Assembly (NCBI GenBank): GCA_903871335.1
Contig: CAIQGE010000030.1
Coordinates: forward strand, 62,001-126,000
Direction: 5' to 3'
DNA from: an uncultured Actinomycetes bacterium
GTDB lineage: Bacteria; Actinomycetota; Acidimicrobiia; Acidimicrobiales; RAAP-2
DNA length: 64,000 bases
A program made the position numbers and the translations under genes. Within the stretch, counting starts at the first letter, position 1. Each line of letters starts with the position of its first letter. The notes under the pieces were generated by a model. The model saw nothing but the letters and a program-made list of their open reading frames with translations, did not search any database and was not told the DNA's origin. Shown piece after piece: positions 33,302-41,325 of this stretch.

Positions 33302-33923
33302 GCGTGATGTCGACGCCGGCTCGGCTGGCGTAGACATCCGACGCACTCAGAGCGAGCCAGTCACCGTTGTCGTTCGCGACAATGCCAAGAGGACCGAGTT
33401 CAATCAATACTTCGCCGTTGGCGAGTAGGTCTCGCGATCTCTGTCGTTGCTCGGAACTGGTCAGCGTGGTTACCACGGCCCCGGGTCGATAGTTCAGTCC
33501 GGTCGTCGGCGCACCCCCGCGGGGGTCGATCATGTGCTCTCCGAGCACCGTGGTGGATTCGCCGATGACGACGAGCACGGAAGCTGCTCGTAGGGCTTCG
33601 CCCAAGGGTGTGTCGCGCCAGGTCGAGCGAGCGTGCAGGGCGGAACCATCCGTCACGACAATCGCCGCCGCGTCGCAGGCCCGTTGCGCGAAATACGGTT
33701 CGTTCGCTGAGGCGCGATCGGTCACCATGAGGGCTTCCACCACGTGTCCAGCCTGCTCGATGGCGGTGCTCGTGGCGACGGCGGCTTCGGTAGCGCCGGT
33801 GAACGCTGCGGCAGTCGGCAGGATGACCACGTCACTGCCGCGAGGAAGGAGGAGCGGCGAGTGGTCGCTGAAGAGCGCGGGCAATACCGCCAGAGAACCT
33901 AGGAAGAACGTGCGCGTCGTCAT
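33288..33923 (-). CDS. Peptidase S51/cyanophycinase-like protein, catalytic Ser not evident
   Basis: 211 residues from the ATG at 33923. The fold-level pattern resembles cyanophycinase and type-1 glutamine-amidotransferase-like proteins. An N-terminal strand LPRGSDVVILPTAAAFTG is followed by EALMVTDRASANEP. A central segment IVVTDGSALHARSTWRDTPLGEALRAA then VVIGESTTVLGEHMIDPRGG aligns with the family's TPL...GTSAGA...M region. The usual nucleophile elbow GTSAGA reads GESTTV here, so peptidase activity is doubtful. Function unknown. It is divergent from hbd across a palindrome. Confidence 0.55.
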   Translation of the reverse strand: MTTRTFFLGSLAVLPALFSDHSPLLLPRGSDVVILPTAAAFTGATEAAVATSTAIEQAGHVVEALMVTDRASANEPYFAQRACDAAAIVVTDGSALHARSTWRDTPLGEALRAASVLVVIGESTTVLGEHMIDPRGGAPTTGLNYRPGAVVTTLTSSEQRQRSRDLLANGEVLIELGPLGIVANDNGDWLALSASDVYASRAGVDITLNSR

Positions 33924-33951
33924 CTGGTCAGTCTCCCACTCGAACACTGAG

Positions 33952-33965
33952 TTACTCCTGAGTAA
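33952..33965. promoter_or_regulatory. Palindromic operator candidate upstream of hbd
   Basis: TTACTC-CT-GAGTAA is a perfect 14-nt palindrome, 9 nt before the hbd ATG and 28 nt before the divergent S51-like start. Location and size fit a TetR- or FadR-type binding site. A TetR gene lies 5 kb away in the same metabolic cluster, but a link is only inferred. Confidence 0.4.
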
Positions 33966-33974
33966 GGTTGGGCC

Positions 33975-34829
33975 ATGACTATTGACAAAGTTGGCGTTCT
34001 TGGTTCCGGCATCATGGGCAGCGGCATCGCAGAGGTAGCGGCCACCGCCGGTGCCCACGTGATCGTGCGCAGCCGTTCAGAGGCCACCGCCGACGGGATG
34101 CTCGTCGGTCTCGACAAGCTCCTCGCCAAGCAGGTCGAACGTGGCAAGAAGACCCAGGACGAGGCCGACGCCATTCGCTCGCGCGTGACCGCCACCACCT
34201 CGCTTGCCGACCTCGCCGACTGCGACTTGATTATTGAGTCAGTCGTAGAAGATCTCGCGGTCAAGAAGCACCTCTTTGCCGAATTGGACCGCGTGGTCAA
34301 GCACGGTGCCATCATCGCGACGAACACCTCCACTCTCCCGGTCATCGAACTGGCCATGGAGACTTCTCGTCCCGACGCGGTCTGCGGTGTGCACTTCTTC
34401 AATCCGGCGCCCGCGATGTCGTTGGTCGAGATTGTTCGTCCGCTGACGGCGTCCGATGAGACCATCGCGACCGTGACGGCGTTCGCCACCGCCTGTGGCA
34501 AGGAACCCGTCGAGGTCAAGGACCAGGCGGGTTTCATCGTTAACGCCCTGTTGTTCCCGTACCTCAACAACGCCATCCGCATTCTCGAGCAGGGTGTCGC
34601 GACCAAGGAAGGCATCGACACCGCCATGAAGGGCGGCTGTGGTTTCCCGATGGGTCCTTTCGCCCTGCTGGACCTCGTGGGTCTGGACACCTCGCTCGCC
34701 ATCTTGGAAGCGCTGTACGCCGAGTTCGCTGATCCGAACTACTCGCCCGTTCCGTTGCTCCGCCGCATGGTCGCCGCCGGCACACTCGGTCGCAAGACGG
34801 GCAGCGGCTTTTACGATTACCGTCGCTAG
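33975..34829 (+). CDS. hbd: 3-hydroxybutyryl-CoA dehydrogenase
   Basis: 284 residues, normal length for the single-function enzyme interconverting acetoacetyl-CoA and 3-hydroxybutyryl-CoA. The Rossmann motif is GVLGSGIMGSGIAE. The active-site segment is VCGVHFFNPAPAMSLVEIV, with catalytic His and nearby Asn. The C-terminal domain has GFIVNALLFPYLNNAIR. It lies 23 nt ahead of ecm, so the two are probably co-transcribed and supply and rearrange C4 acyl-CoAs. Confidence 0.94.
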   Translation: MTIDKVGVLGSGIMGSGIAEVAATAGAHVIVRSRSEATADGMLVGLDKLLAKQVERGKKTQDEADAIRSRVTATTSLADLADCDLIIESVVEDLAVKKHLFAELDRVVKHGAIIATNTSTLPVIELAMETSRPDAVCGVHFFNPAPAMSLVEIVRPLTASDETIATVTAFATACGKEPVEVKDQAGFIVNALLFPYLNNAIRILEQGVATKEGIDTAMKGGCGFPMGPFALLDLVGLDTSLAILEALYAEFADPNYSPVPLLRRMVAAGTLGRKTGSGFYDYRR

Positions 34830-34852
34830 ACGTACCCAACAAAGGAGCCCTC

Positions 34853-36820
34853 GTGGCTGAACGCTCGAAGCCCTGGGTGATGCGGACCTATTCCGGTCAC
34901 TCCTCTGCCGCCAAGTCCAACGAGTTGTATCGAACGAACCTCGCCAAGGGTCAAACGGGTCTCTCGATTGCCTTCGACCTGCCCACCCAAACCGGCTACG
35001 ACCCCGATAGTCCGGCCGCCGCGGGCGAAGTGGGCAAGGTGGGCGTGCCGGTTGCTCACCTAGGGCACATGCGCCAGCTCCTCGACCAGATTCCCGTTGG
35101 GGACATGAACACGTCGATGACCATCAACGCTACCGCCGCGTGGCTGTGGGGCTTGTACCTCGCCTACGCCGAGGAGCAGGGTGTTGATCCCCGCGTCCTC
35201 CAGGGCACCACGCAGAACGACATCATCAAGGAGTACCTCTCGCGCGGCACCTACATCTACGCGCCCGAGCCGTCCAAGCGCCTGATCGTGGACATGATCG
35301 CCTACGGCATCAACAACGTGCCCAAGTGGAACCCGATCAACGTGTGCAGCTACCACTTGCAGGAAGCCGGCGCGACCACGGTCCAGGAGATCGCCTACGC
35401 CCTGGCTACCGCCATTGACGTCCTCGACGCCGTGCGGGACTCGGGAAAGATCGAGCCCGATCAAGTGGGACATCTCGTGGGCCGCATTTCGTTCTTCGTG
35501 AACGCGGGAATTCGCTTCGTGGAAGAAATCGCCAAGATGCGGGCCTTTACCGCGATGTGGGACCGCATTTGTCGCGAAAGGTATGGCGTCGATGACCCCG
35601 CGCAACGTCGCTTCCGTTACGGCGTCCAGGTGAACTCCCTCGGACTCACCGAACAGCAGCCCGAGAACAACGTGCAGCGCATCGTTCTCGAAATGCTCGG
35701 TGTCACCATGTCGGCGGACGCCCGAGCTCGAGCCGTGCAGTTGCCCGCGTGGAACGAAGCCCTCGGACTTCCCCGGCCGTGGGACCAGCAGTGGAGCTTG
35801 CGCCTGCAGCAGGTGCTGGCCTTCGAAACCGACCTCTTGGAATACCCCGACATCTTCGCCGGCAGCCACGTGATGGAAGCCAAGACCCAACAGCTCATTG
35901 ACGAGGCCACGACGGAACTCGAGGACGTGCTCGCCATGGGTGGCGCCTTTAACGCCATTGAAGAGTTGAAGAGTCGCTTGGTCGCGAGTCAGGCGGCGCG
36001 GTTAGCGCGCATCGAATCCGGCGAGCAGATCGTCGTGGGTGTCAACAAGTTCACCGAGACCGCCGTGTCTCCCCTGACCGACGGCGACTCGCTCGACGCC
36101 ATCCTCACCGTCGACCCGAAGGTCGAGAGCGAAATGATTGCCGACGTTGTCGCGTGGCGCGCGAAGCGTGATGAGGGCGCCGTGGCATCGGCGCTCAGCG
36201 AGCTCGAACGCGTGGCCCGTTCTTCCAGCTCGGCGGACAACATCATGATCCCGACCATCGCGCTCGCCAAGGCCGGCGGGACGACGGGTGAGTGGGCCAA
36301 CACGTTGCGCAACGTCTTTGGCGAATACCGCGCTCCCACGGGCGTGCGCGCGGGCGTGAGTCCCCGTGGTGACGCGTTCGCCGGACTCGTGGCGCGTTCC
36401 AAGTCAGTGGCCGAAAAGCGTGGGGCGCCGCCCAAGTTGCTCGTCGCGAAGCCCGGCCTCGACGGACACTCCAACGGCGCCGAACAGATCGCCGTGGCCG
36501 CGCGCGACGCGGGTTTCGAGGTGGTCTACCAGGGTATCCGTCTCTCGCCGGAGGAAATTGTGGCCGCGGCGCGAGACGAAGACGTTGACGTCATTGGCAT
36601 TTCGATTCTCTCGGGCTCGCACTTGTCGCTCGTTCCGCGTGTGGTCGACGGTCTCGTCGCGGCGGGTGTCGAAGCGCGAGTGGTTGTCGGTGGGATCATT
36701 CCGGACGACGACGCGCGTGAGTTACTGGCTCGTGGAGTGACGGCGGTCTACACGCCCAAAGACTTCGAACTACACGCCATCATGGACGACCTGCTCGACC
36801 TCATCGAGGCGTCCCTCTAA
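34853..36820 (+). CDS. ecm: Ethylmalonyl-CoA mutase (coenzyme B12-dependent)
   Basis: 655 residues combining the substrate TIM barrel and the cobalamin domain in one chain. The N-terminus (RTYSGHSSAAKSNELYRTN), VPKWNPINVCSYHLQEAGAT and the C-terminal B12 motif PGLDGHSNGAEQIA (base-off His in DxHxxG) are very close to remembered MeaA/Ecm sequences of Streptomyces. They are less like the large subunit of methylmalonyl-CoA mutase. It converts (2R)-ethylmalonyl-CoA to methylsuccinyl-CoA. The GTG start has AAAGGAG upstream. With ccr and mce nearby the assignment is strong. Confidence 0.9.
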   Translation: MAERSKPWVMRTYSGHSSAAKSNELYRTNLAKGQTGLSIAFDLPTQTGYDPDSPAAAGEVGKVGVPVAHLGHMRQLLDQIPVGDMNTSMTINATAAWLWGLYLAYAEEQGVDPRVLQGTTQNDIIKEYLSRGTYIYAPEPSKRLIVDMIAYGINNVPKWNPINVCSYHLQEAGATTVQEIAYALATAIDVLDAVRDSGKIEPDQVGHLVGRISFFVNAGIRFVEEIAKMRAFTAMWDRICRERYGVDDPAQRRFRYGVQVNSLGLTEQQPENNVQRIVLEMLGVTMSADARARAVQLPAWNEALGLPRPWDQQWSLRLQQVLAFETDLLEYPDIFAGSHVMEAKTQQLIDEATTELEDVLAMGGAFNAIEELKSRLVASQAARLARIESGEQIVVGVNKFTETAVSPLTDGDSLDAILTVDPKVESEMIADVVAWRAKRDEGAVASALSELERVARSSSSADNIMIPTIALAKAGGTTGEWANTLRNVFGEYRAPTGVRAGVSPRGDAFAGLVARSKSVAEKRGAPPKLLVAKPGLDGHSNGAEQIAVAARDAGFEVVYQGIRLSPEEIVAAARDEDVDVIGISILSGSHLSLVPRVVDGLVAAGVEARVVVGGIIPDDDARELLARGVTAVYTPKDFELHAIMDDLLDLIEASL

Positions 36821-36849
36821 AACGTCGTCGGTGTCGGCGACGACTCCGG

Positions 36850-37032
36850 TCAGGGACGACGAAGAGATGAGAACGGGTGAGCGGCGAACCATCGCCCGCT
36901 GAACCGCCACGCAGGAACATCATCGACCTGTGTGGGTGCCGGCGCCGCGGTGAGCAGGAGTTCCGCGGCGGCCAACACGGCCGCCATCTCCTCCGGTGGC
37001 AACTCAGGGCGAGGTGCGAGTCCGTGGCTCAC
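36850..37032 (-). CDS. accE: Acyl-CoA carboxylase epsilon subunit
   Basis: 60 residues. [19 protein letters not shown] followed by a short linker and [15 protein letters not shown] matches the small epsilon subunits of actinobacterial acyl-CoA carboxylases, which stabilise the alpha-beta complex. The ATG overlaps the pccB stop by 4 nt (ATGA), so coupled translation with the beta subunit supports the call. It ends 30 nt from the convergent ecm stop. Confidence 0.8.
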   Translation of the reverse strand: MSHGLAPRPELPPEEMAAVLAAAELLLTAAPAPTQVDDVPAWRFSGRWFAAHPFSSLRRP

Positions 37033-38585
37033 AGGGGCACATTCCCGTGCTTGCGCTTCGGCAGTTCTTCGCGCTTCGTTCGCAGGACGTCGAGTGCACG
37101 AACAAGAACACGACGGGTCTCCGCGGGGTCAATCACGTCATCGACGAACCCGCGCTCGGCGGCCAGGTACGGATTCACGAAGCGCTCCTGATATTCGTCA
37201 ATGAGTTCGGCGCGACGTGTCGCGGGGTCCGCGGCGTCGGCGAGTTCGCGACGGTAGACAATCTCGACTGCGCCGGAAGAACCCATGACCGCAAGTTCTG
37301 CCGTCGGCCACGCGAATGCGAGGTCGGCGCCGATGGACTTGGAGTTCATGACGACGTACGCACCGCCGTACGCCTTGCGCGTGATGATCTGCACGCGAGG
37401 AACGGTTGCTTCGCAGAACGCGTAGAGCAACTTGGCGCCGTGGCGAATGATGCCGTTGTATTCCTGATCGGTTCCGGGCATGAAGCCCGGCACGTCCACG
37501 AAGGACACGATGGGAATGTTGAACGCGTCGCAGGTGCGCACGAATCGAGCGGCCTTCTCGGACGACTCGATGTCCAAGACACCGGCCAGCACGGCCGGCT
37601 GATTGCCCACGATACCGATGGCGTGCCCGTCAATGCGTGCGAAGCCACACGTGATTTGCTGCGCGTAGTTCGCGTGGACTTCGAGATACTCGCCGTCGTC
37701 AACGACCGACGAGATGACTTTCTTCATGTCGTATGGCTGATTGGGTGAGGCAGGCAGGACCGAGCGAAGGTCCTCGCACAGTCGCGTGGGGTCGTCGTTG
37801 GTCGCAAGCCGCGGGGTCAATTCCATGTTGTTGGCGGGAAGGAACGACAGAAGGTAGCGCACTTCGTCGAGGCAGCTCTGTTCGTCGTTCAACACGAAGT
37901 TCGACACGCCGGACTTACTGGCGTGCGTCATGGCGCCGCCCAATTGCTCGAGGGTGACTTCCTCACCCGTCACCGTCTTGACGACGTCGGGACCGGTGAT
38001 GAACATGTGCGATGTCTCTTTCACCATGAAGATGAAGTCCGTCATCGCCGGCGAATAGACGGCGCCACCAGCGCAGGGTCCGAGGATCACCGAGATCTGC
38101 GGGATAACGCCCGAGGCTTGCACGTTGCGGTGGAAGATGCCGCCGTAGGAGTGCAGGGACACGACTCCCTCTTGGATACGGGCCCCGGCACCGTCGTTGA
38201 GTCCAATCATCGGTAGTCCGAGCGAGATCGCGAGGTCCATGATCTTGTGAATCTTCTCGGCGAACACCTCACCGAGCGCGCCACCGAAGACCGTGAAATC
38301 CTGTGAGAACACGCACACCTTGCGCCCGTCCACCGTGCCGAAGCCCGTGATGACGCCGTCGGTGTAGGGGCGGTTGTCCTCAAGGCCCATGCCGTGAGCC
38401 CGGTGTCGACTCAGCATGTCGAGTTCTTGGAAGGATCCTTCGTCGAGGAAATACTCGATTCGCTCGCGAGCGGTCATCTTGCCCTTGGCGTGATGGCGCT
38501 CAATGGCGCGCTCGCCTCCGGCCAGACGAGCTTCCGCCTTGCGCGATTCCAGCTCCTGCAAACGTTCCGCCATCGTGTGTTCCAT
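37029..38585 (-). CDS. pccB: Propionyl-CoA carboxylase beta chain (carboxyltransferase)
   Basis: 518 residues from the ATG at 38585. This is the carboxyltransferase subunit, moving CO2 from biotin to an acyl-CoA. Two crotonase-like halves are visible, with oxyanion-hole sequences [29 protein letters not shown] and GGIFHRN, then [29 protein letters not shown] and [17 protein letters not shown]. The residue after GGAY, Asp in several propionyl-specific enzymes, is Val here, so acyl preference may be broader. No biotin carboxylase alpha subunit is in the window. It follows tetR and overlaps accE. Confidence 0.9.
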   Translation of the reverse strand: MEHTMAERLQELESRKAEARLAGGERAIERHHAKGKMTARERIEYFLDEGSFQELDMLSRHRAHGMGLEDNRPYTDGVITGFGTVDGRKVCVFSQDFTVFGGALGEVFAEKIHKIMDLAISLGLPMIGLNDGAGARIQEGVVSLHSYGGIFHRNVQASGVIPQISVILGPCAGGAVYSPAMTDFIFMVKETSHMFITGPDVVKTVTGEEVTLEQLGGAMTHASKSGVSNFVLNDEQSCLDEVRYLLSFLPANNMELTPRLATNDDPTRLCEDLRSVLPASPNQPYDMKKVISSVVDDGEYLEVHANYAQQITCGFARIDGHAIGIVGNQPAVLAGVLDIESSEKAARFVRTCDAFNIPIVSFVDVPGFMPGTDQEYNGIIRHGAKLLYAFCEATVPRVQIITRKAYGGAYVVMNSKSIGADLAFAWPTAELAVMGSSGAVEIVYRRELADAADPATRRAELIDEYQERFVNPYLAAERGFVDDVIDPAETRRVLVRALDVLRTKREELPKRKHGNVPL

Positions 38586-38660
38586 GGCTTGCAGGCTACC
38601 GAACCGGCCGGTCACGACGAACACGTCGTCCGCCTCGGTGCCGAGGGCGAAAGTGACCGA

Positions 38661-39308
38661 CTACTCGAGCCGGAACAGCGACAGAGTCGAAAGTTCAGCC
38701 AGTCGGTACCACTCCTGGTCGGAAATCGGCGTGAGGTCGTAGTCGCCGACGACACGGCCCCACAGGACCGCTCGAAGAGCGGAGGCCATCGCGCGCGGGG
38801 TCACGCCTTCAGCCAGCCAGCCTCGGTCGTAGATGACCTGACAGAACGACGTGACGTCGTCGATGATGTGGGTGACCTCGGACTGGATGAGATGCTCCAG
38901 TCCGGGTCGCGTGATACCCGCGGCCATCAGCTCCACTTTGCGACGACGCTCCTCGGACAGATACTCGCCGACTTCAGACCCGATGACGGCAACCAACTCG
39001 TACGCGAAACTGCGTGCGTCCTCGTCAACGTGATGTTGCTGGCGAAACTTCTCGAACAGGCGACCGAGAGACGTCGAACTCACGCGTCGAATGGCCCGGG
39101 CCTGGACTGCTTGGATCAGGCCTTCGCGATCATTGAAGTGGTAGTAGAGCGTCGACGTGGACACGCCCGACTCGCGAGCAATGTTCATGATGCGAAGACC
39201 GTGTTCACCGCTTGCTTCAAGGTGGCGCTCCGTCACGTCGAGAATCACGTGCAACTTGTCGTGTTCCTTGGTGGTTAATTCGTCACGAACGGGGAGTTCC
39301 GCCAACAT
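38661..39308 (-). CDS. TetR-family transcriptional regulator
   Basis: 215 residues with an N-terminal DNA-binding domain. The helix-turn-helix reads IMNIARESGVSTSTLYYHFNDREGLI (about residues 40-65), the classic TetR form, followed by a variable helical ligand domain. It sits inside the minus-strand series ccr-mce-tetR-pccB-accE, so it is a good candidate to regulate the acyl-CoA carboxylation cluster, perhaps sensing an acyl-CoA. Targets are not proven. Confidence 0.85.
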   Translation of the reverse strand: MLAELPVRDELTTKEHDKLHVILDVTERHLEASGEHGLRIMNIARESGVSTSTLYYHFNDREGLIQAVQARAIRRVSSTSLGRLFEKFRQQHHVDEDARSFAYELVAVIGSEVGEYLSEERRRKVELMAAGITRPGLEHLIQSEVTHIIDDVTSFCQVIYDRGWLAEGVTPRAMASALRAVLWGRVVGDYDLTPISDQEWYRLAELSTLSLFRLE

Positions 39309-39353
39309 GAATGCGTCCCAATTTCTTCACCGGCGTGATAACTGAGCACCCTC

Positions 39354-39434
39354 ACGTCAGCCCAAGAAAATCTCGGGCTGACGTTATTATCCACCAAGAT
39401 GCGTCGAAGAGTCTCGGAAAAGTTTTTTCGACGC
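39354..39434. promoter_or_regulatory. Two inverted repeats between mce and tetR
   Basis: The 158-nt gap 39309-39466 holds a 10-bp inverted repeat (39354-39363 and 39375-39384, ACGTCAGCCC and its complement) and an 8-bp one (39401-39408 and 39427-39434, GCGTCGAA and its complement). The second follows mce by about 30 nt on the minus strand and may terminate ccr-mce. The first, 46 nt before tetR, could be a terminator arm or an operator for autoregulation. Confidence 0.45.
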
Positions 39435-39466
39435 GAAAAGAGTTCTTCACCCCTGCCGTCGGCGGC

Positions 39467-39889
39467 TCAGTGACCGACGCCGTTATCCTGCACGAGTTCA
39501 ATCAACGTACCGAAGGACGTCTTCGGGTGCACGAAGGCCACGGTCGTACCGCGAGAGCCCGGGCGAGGGAATTCGTCGATCACGCGACCGCCCGCGGCCT
39601 TGACCGCCTCGAGCGCGACGGCGCAGTCGGCCACGCGGTAGCCGACGTGGTGCAGGCCCTCACCCTTGTTCGCCAGGTACTTGGCGACCGGCGAATCATC
39701 GCGGGTGGGCGTGAGCAACTGCACGTAGGAGTCCGCCACGCGCAAGAGGGCTTCGGCCACGCCGTCCGAGTCGACCACTTCGCGGTGTTCGACGGTGGCT
39801 CCGAAGACGCTCTCGTACCACGCGATGGCGGCGTCGAGATCGTTGACGGCAATGGCCACGTGGTCGATTTCAGTCAAGAGGTTGTCCAT
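39467..39889 (-). CDS. mce: Methylmalonyl-CoA/ethylmalonyl-CoA epimerase
   Basis: 140 residues from the ATG at 39889, which has AGGAG 5 nt upstream. It is a small VOC-fold epimerase that interconverts 2R and 2S forms of methylmalonyl- and ethylmalonyl-CoA. Metal ligands are visible as His in EIDHVAIAV, His in GLHHVGYRV and Glu in TLIELVQ. It follows ccr by 8 nt, and the ribosome binding site overlaps the ccr stop, so the two form an operon. It supplies both Ecm and the propionyl-CoA branch. Confidence 0.93.
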   Translation of the reverse strand: MDNLLTEIDHVAIAVNDLDAAIAWYESVFGATVEHREVVDSDGVAEALLRVADSYVQLLTPTRDDSPVAKYLANKGEGLHHVGYRVADCAVALEAVKAAGGRVIDEFPRPGSRGTTVAFVHPKTSFGTLIELVQDNGVGH

Positions 39890-39897
39890 GGTCACTC

Positions 39898-41235
39898 CTA
39901 GTTGTGTCGACGGAAAATAGTCAGACGGTCTTCGCCCACCTTGGCGCGCAGTTCGGGGTCAGTGACACCAAGACCTTCGCGATCGGCGGCGCACAGCACG
40001 CCGATCTTTCCCTCGTGACGATTGTGATGCACCTGATAGGCGGCCTCTCCGGTGTTCTCGAGCGCAAAAACGGCGGACAACGGGGGCACGATCTTGCCGT
40101 CACAGATCAGCTGGTTGGCGGCCCACGCTTCGCGGTAGTTCGAGAAGTGCGATCCCTTGATGGTCTTGAGTTTCATCCACAGGTGTCGGTTGTCGTATTC
40201 GATCATGTAGCCGCTCGTCGCCGCGCAGGTCACGATCGTGCCGCCGCGACGCGCCACGAACACGCTCGCGCCCATCGTGGATCGACCCGGGTGCTCAAAG
40301 ACAATGTCCGGGTCATCACCCACGAGGCCGCGAATGTCCTTGCCGAGACGACGCCACTCCGCTTCGTTCTGCGTGTGGGGGTCCGACCAGAACTGGTAAT
40401 TCTTCTCTCGACGATCAATCACGTGTTCGCAACCCAGTTCGCGAAGCAGTTCGGCCTTCTCGGGAGAGGACACGACGCCAATGGGTGTGCCACCCGAGTT
40501 GAGGACGTACTGGACGGCGTATGAACCAATGCCGCCGGAGGCCCCCCAGATGAGGACGCGGTCTCCCTGGGTCACCGGTGCTCCGTTACGCGAGACAATC
40601 ATGCGATATGAGGTGGAGTTACAAAGACCATTGACGGCCGCTTCTTCCCACGTGAGGTGTCCGGCCTTGGGCATGAGCTGATTCGCCTTGACCACGGCGA
40701 TGTCGGCGAGGCCGCCGAAGTTGGTCTCGAAACCCCAGATTCTCTGGTTGGACGCGAGCATCGAGTCATCGTGCGCGCTCGGGTCCTGATCGTCCACGTA
40801 GTTGCACTGGACCGTGACGACGTCTCCCACTTTCCAGTTCCGCACCGCGCTACCGACGCGCAACACCACGCCCGCGGCGTCAGAACCGACCACGTGATAA
40901 TCGAGCGCGTGGCGCTTGCCCCACGCCGATTCCTTGCCCAAGCGATCAAGGAATCCAAACGTCGACAGCGGCTCAAAGATCGAGGTCCACACCGTGTTGA
41001 AGTTGATGGAGGACGCCATGACCGCGACGAAAGCCTCATCCGGTGCGAGCTCGGGCAAGGGGACCTCACCGACGTGCAGCGACTGGCGCGGGTCCTTGTC
41101 GTTACTCTCCATGCCTTCGAACATGTTCTGTTCGTCCCGGCGCACGAAGACCGCGCGGGTCGTCTCCGGCATTGGGGCCGCAGCCAACTCTTCAGCCGGC
41201 GCGCCGGCCCTGACGAGGTCGAGGATGTCACTCAT
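39898..41235 (-). CDS. ccr: Crotonyl-CoA carboxylase/reductase
   Basis: 445 residues from the ATG at 41235 (MSDILDLVRAGAPAEEL); a much longer in-frame extension upstream is not credible. This medium-chain dehydrogenase/reductase enzyme reduces crotonyl-CoA with NADPH while fixing CO2 to give ethylmalonyl-CoA. Seen are SSINFNTVWTSIFEP, IWGFETNFGG (with the Phe-Glu pair reported to position CO2), the nucleotide motif IWGASGGIGSYAVQYVLNSG, and KTIKGSHFSNY with the conserved His. It is the defining enzyme of the ethylmalonyl-CoA pathway. Confidence 0.94.
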   Translation of the reverse strand: MSDILDLVRAGAPAEELAAAPMPETTRAVFVRRDEQNMFEGMESNDKDPRQSLHVGEVPLPELAPDEAFVAVMASSINFNTVWTSIFEPLSTFGFLDRLGKESAWGKRHALDYHVVGSDAAGVVLRVGSAVRNWKVGDVVTVQCNYVDDQDPSAHDDSMLASNQRIWGFETNFGGLADIAVVKANQLMPKAGHLTWEEAAVNGLCNSTSYRMIVSRNGAPVTQGDRVLIWGASGGIGSYAVQYVLNSGGTPIGVVSSPEKAELLRELGCEHVIDRREKNYQFWSDPHTQNEAEWRRLGKDIRGLVGDDPDIVFEHPGRSTMGASVFVARRGGTIVTCAATSGYMIEYDNRHLWMKLKTIKGSHFSNYREAWAANQLICDGKIVPPLSAVFALENTGEAAYQVHHNRHEGKIGVLCAADREGLGVTDPELRAKVGEDRLTIFRRHN

Positions 41236-41251
41236 GGGGGCGAGGTTACCC

Positions 41252-41266
41252 TTCGGTAATACCGAA
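41252..41266. promoter_or_regulatory. Palindromic operator candidate in the ccr/phaA intergenic region
   Basis: TTCGGTA-A-TACCGAA is a perfect palindrome (7-1-7), 16 nt upstream of ccr and about 60 nt upstream of the divergent phaA. It is well placed for a repressor acting on ccr and possibly phaA. The clustered TetR protein is one candidate ligand. Confidence 0.45.
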
Positions 41267-41325
41267 CGCGTCACTCGTCTATCGTCAGAGGAGTGCCGTA
41301 GGGCCGTAACTGTTAAGGAGTCACC

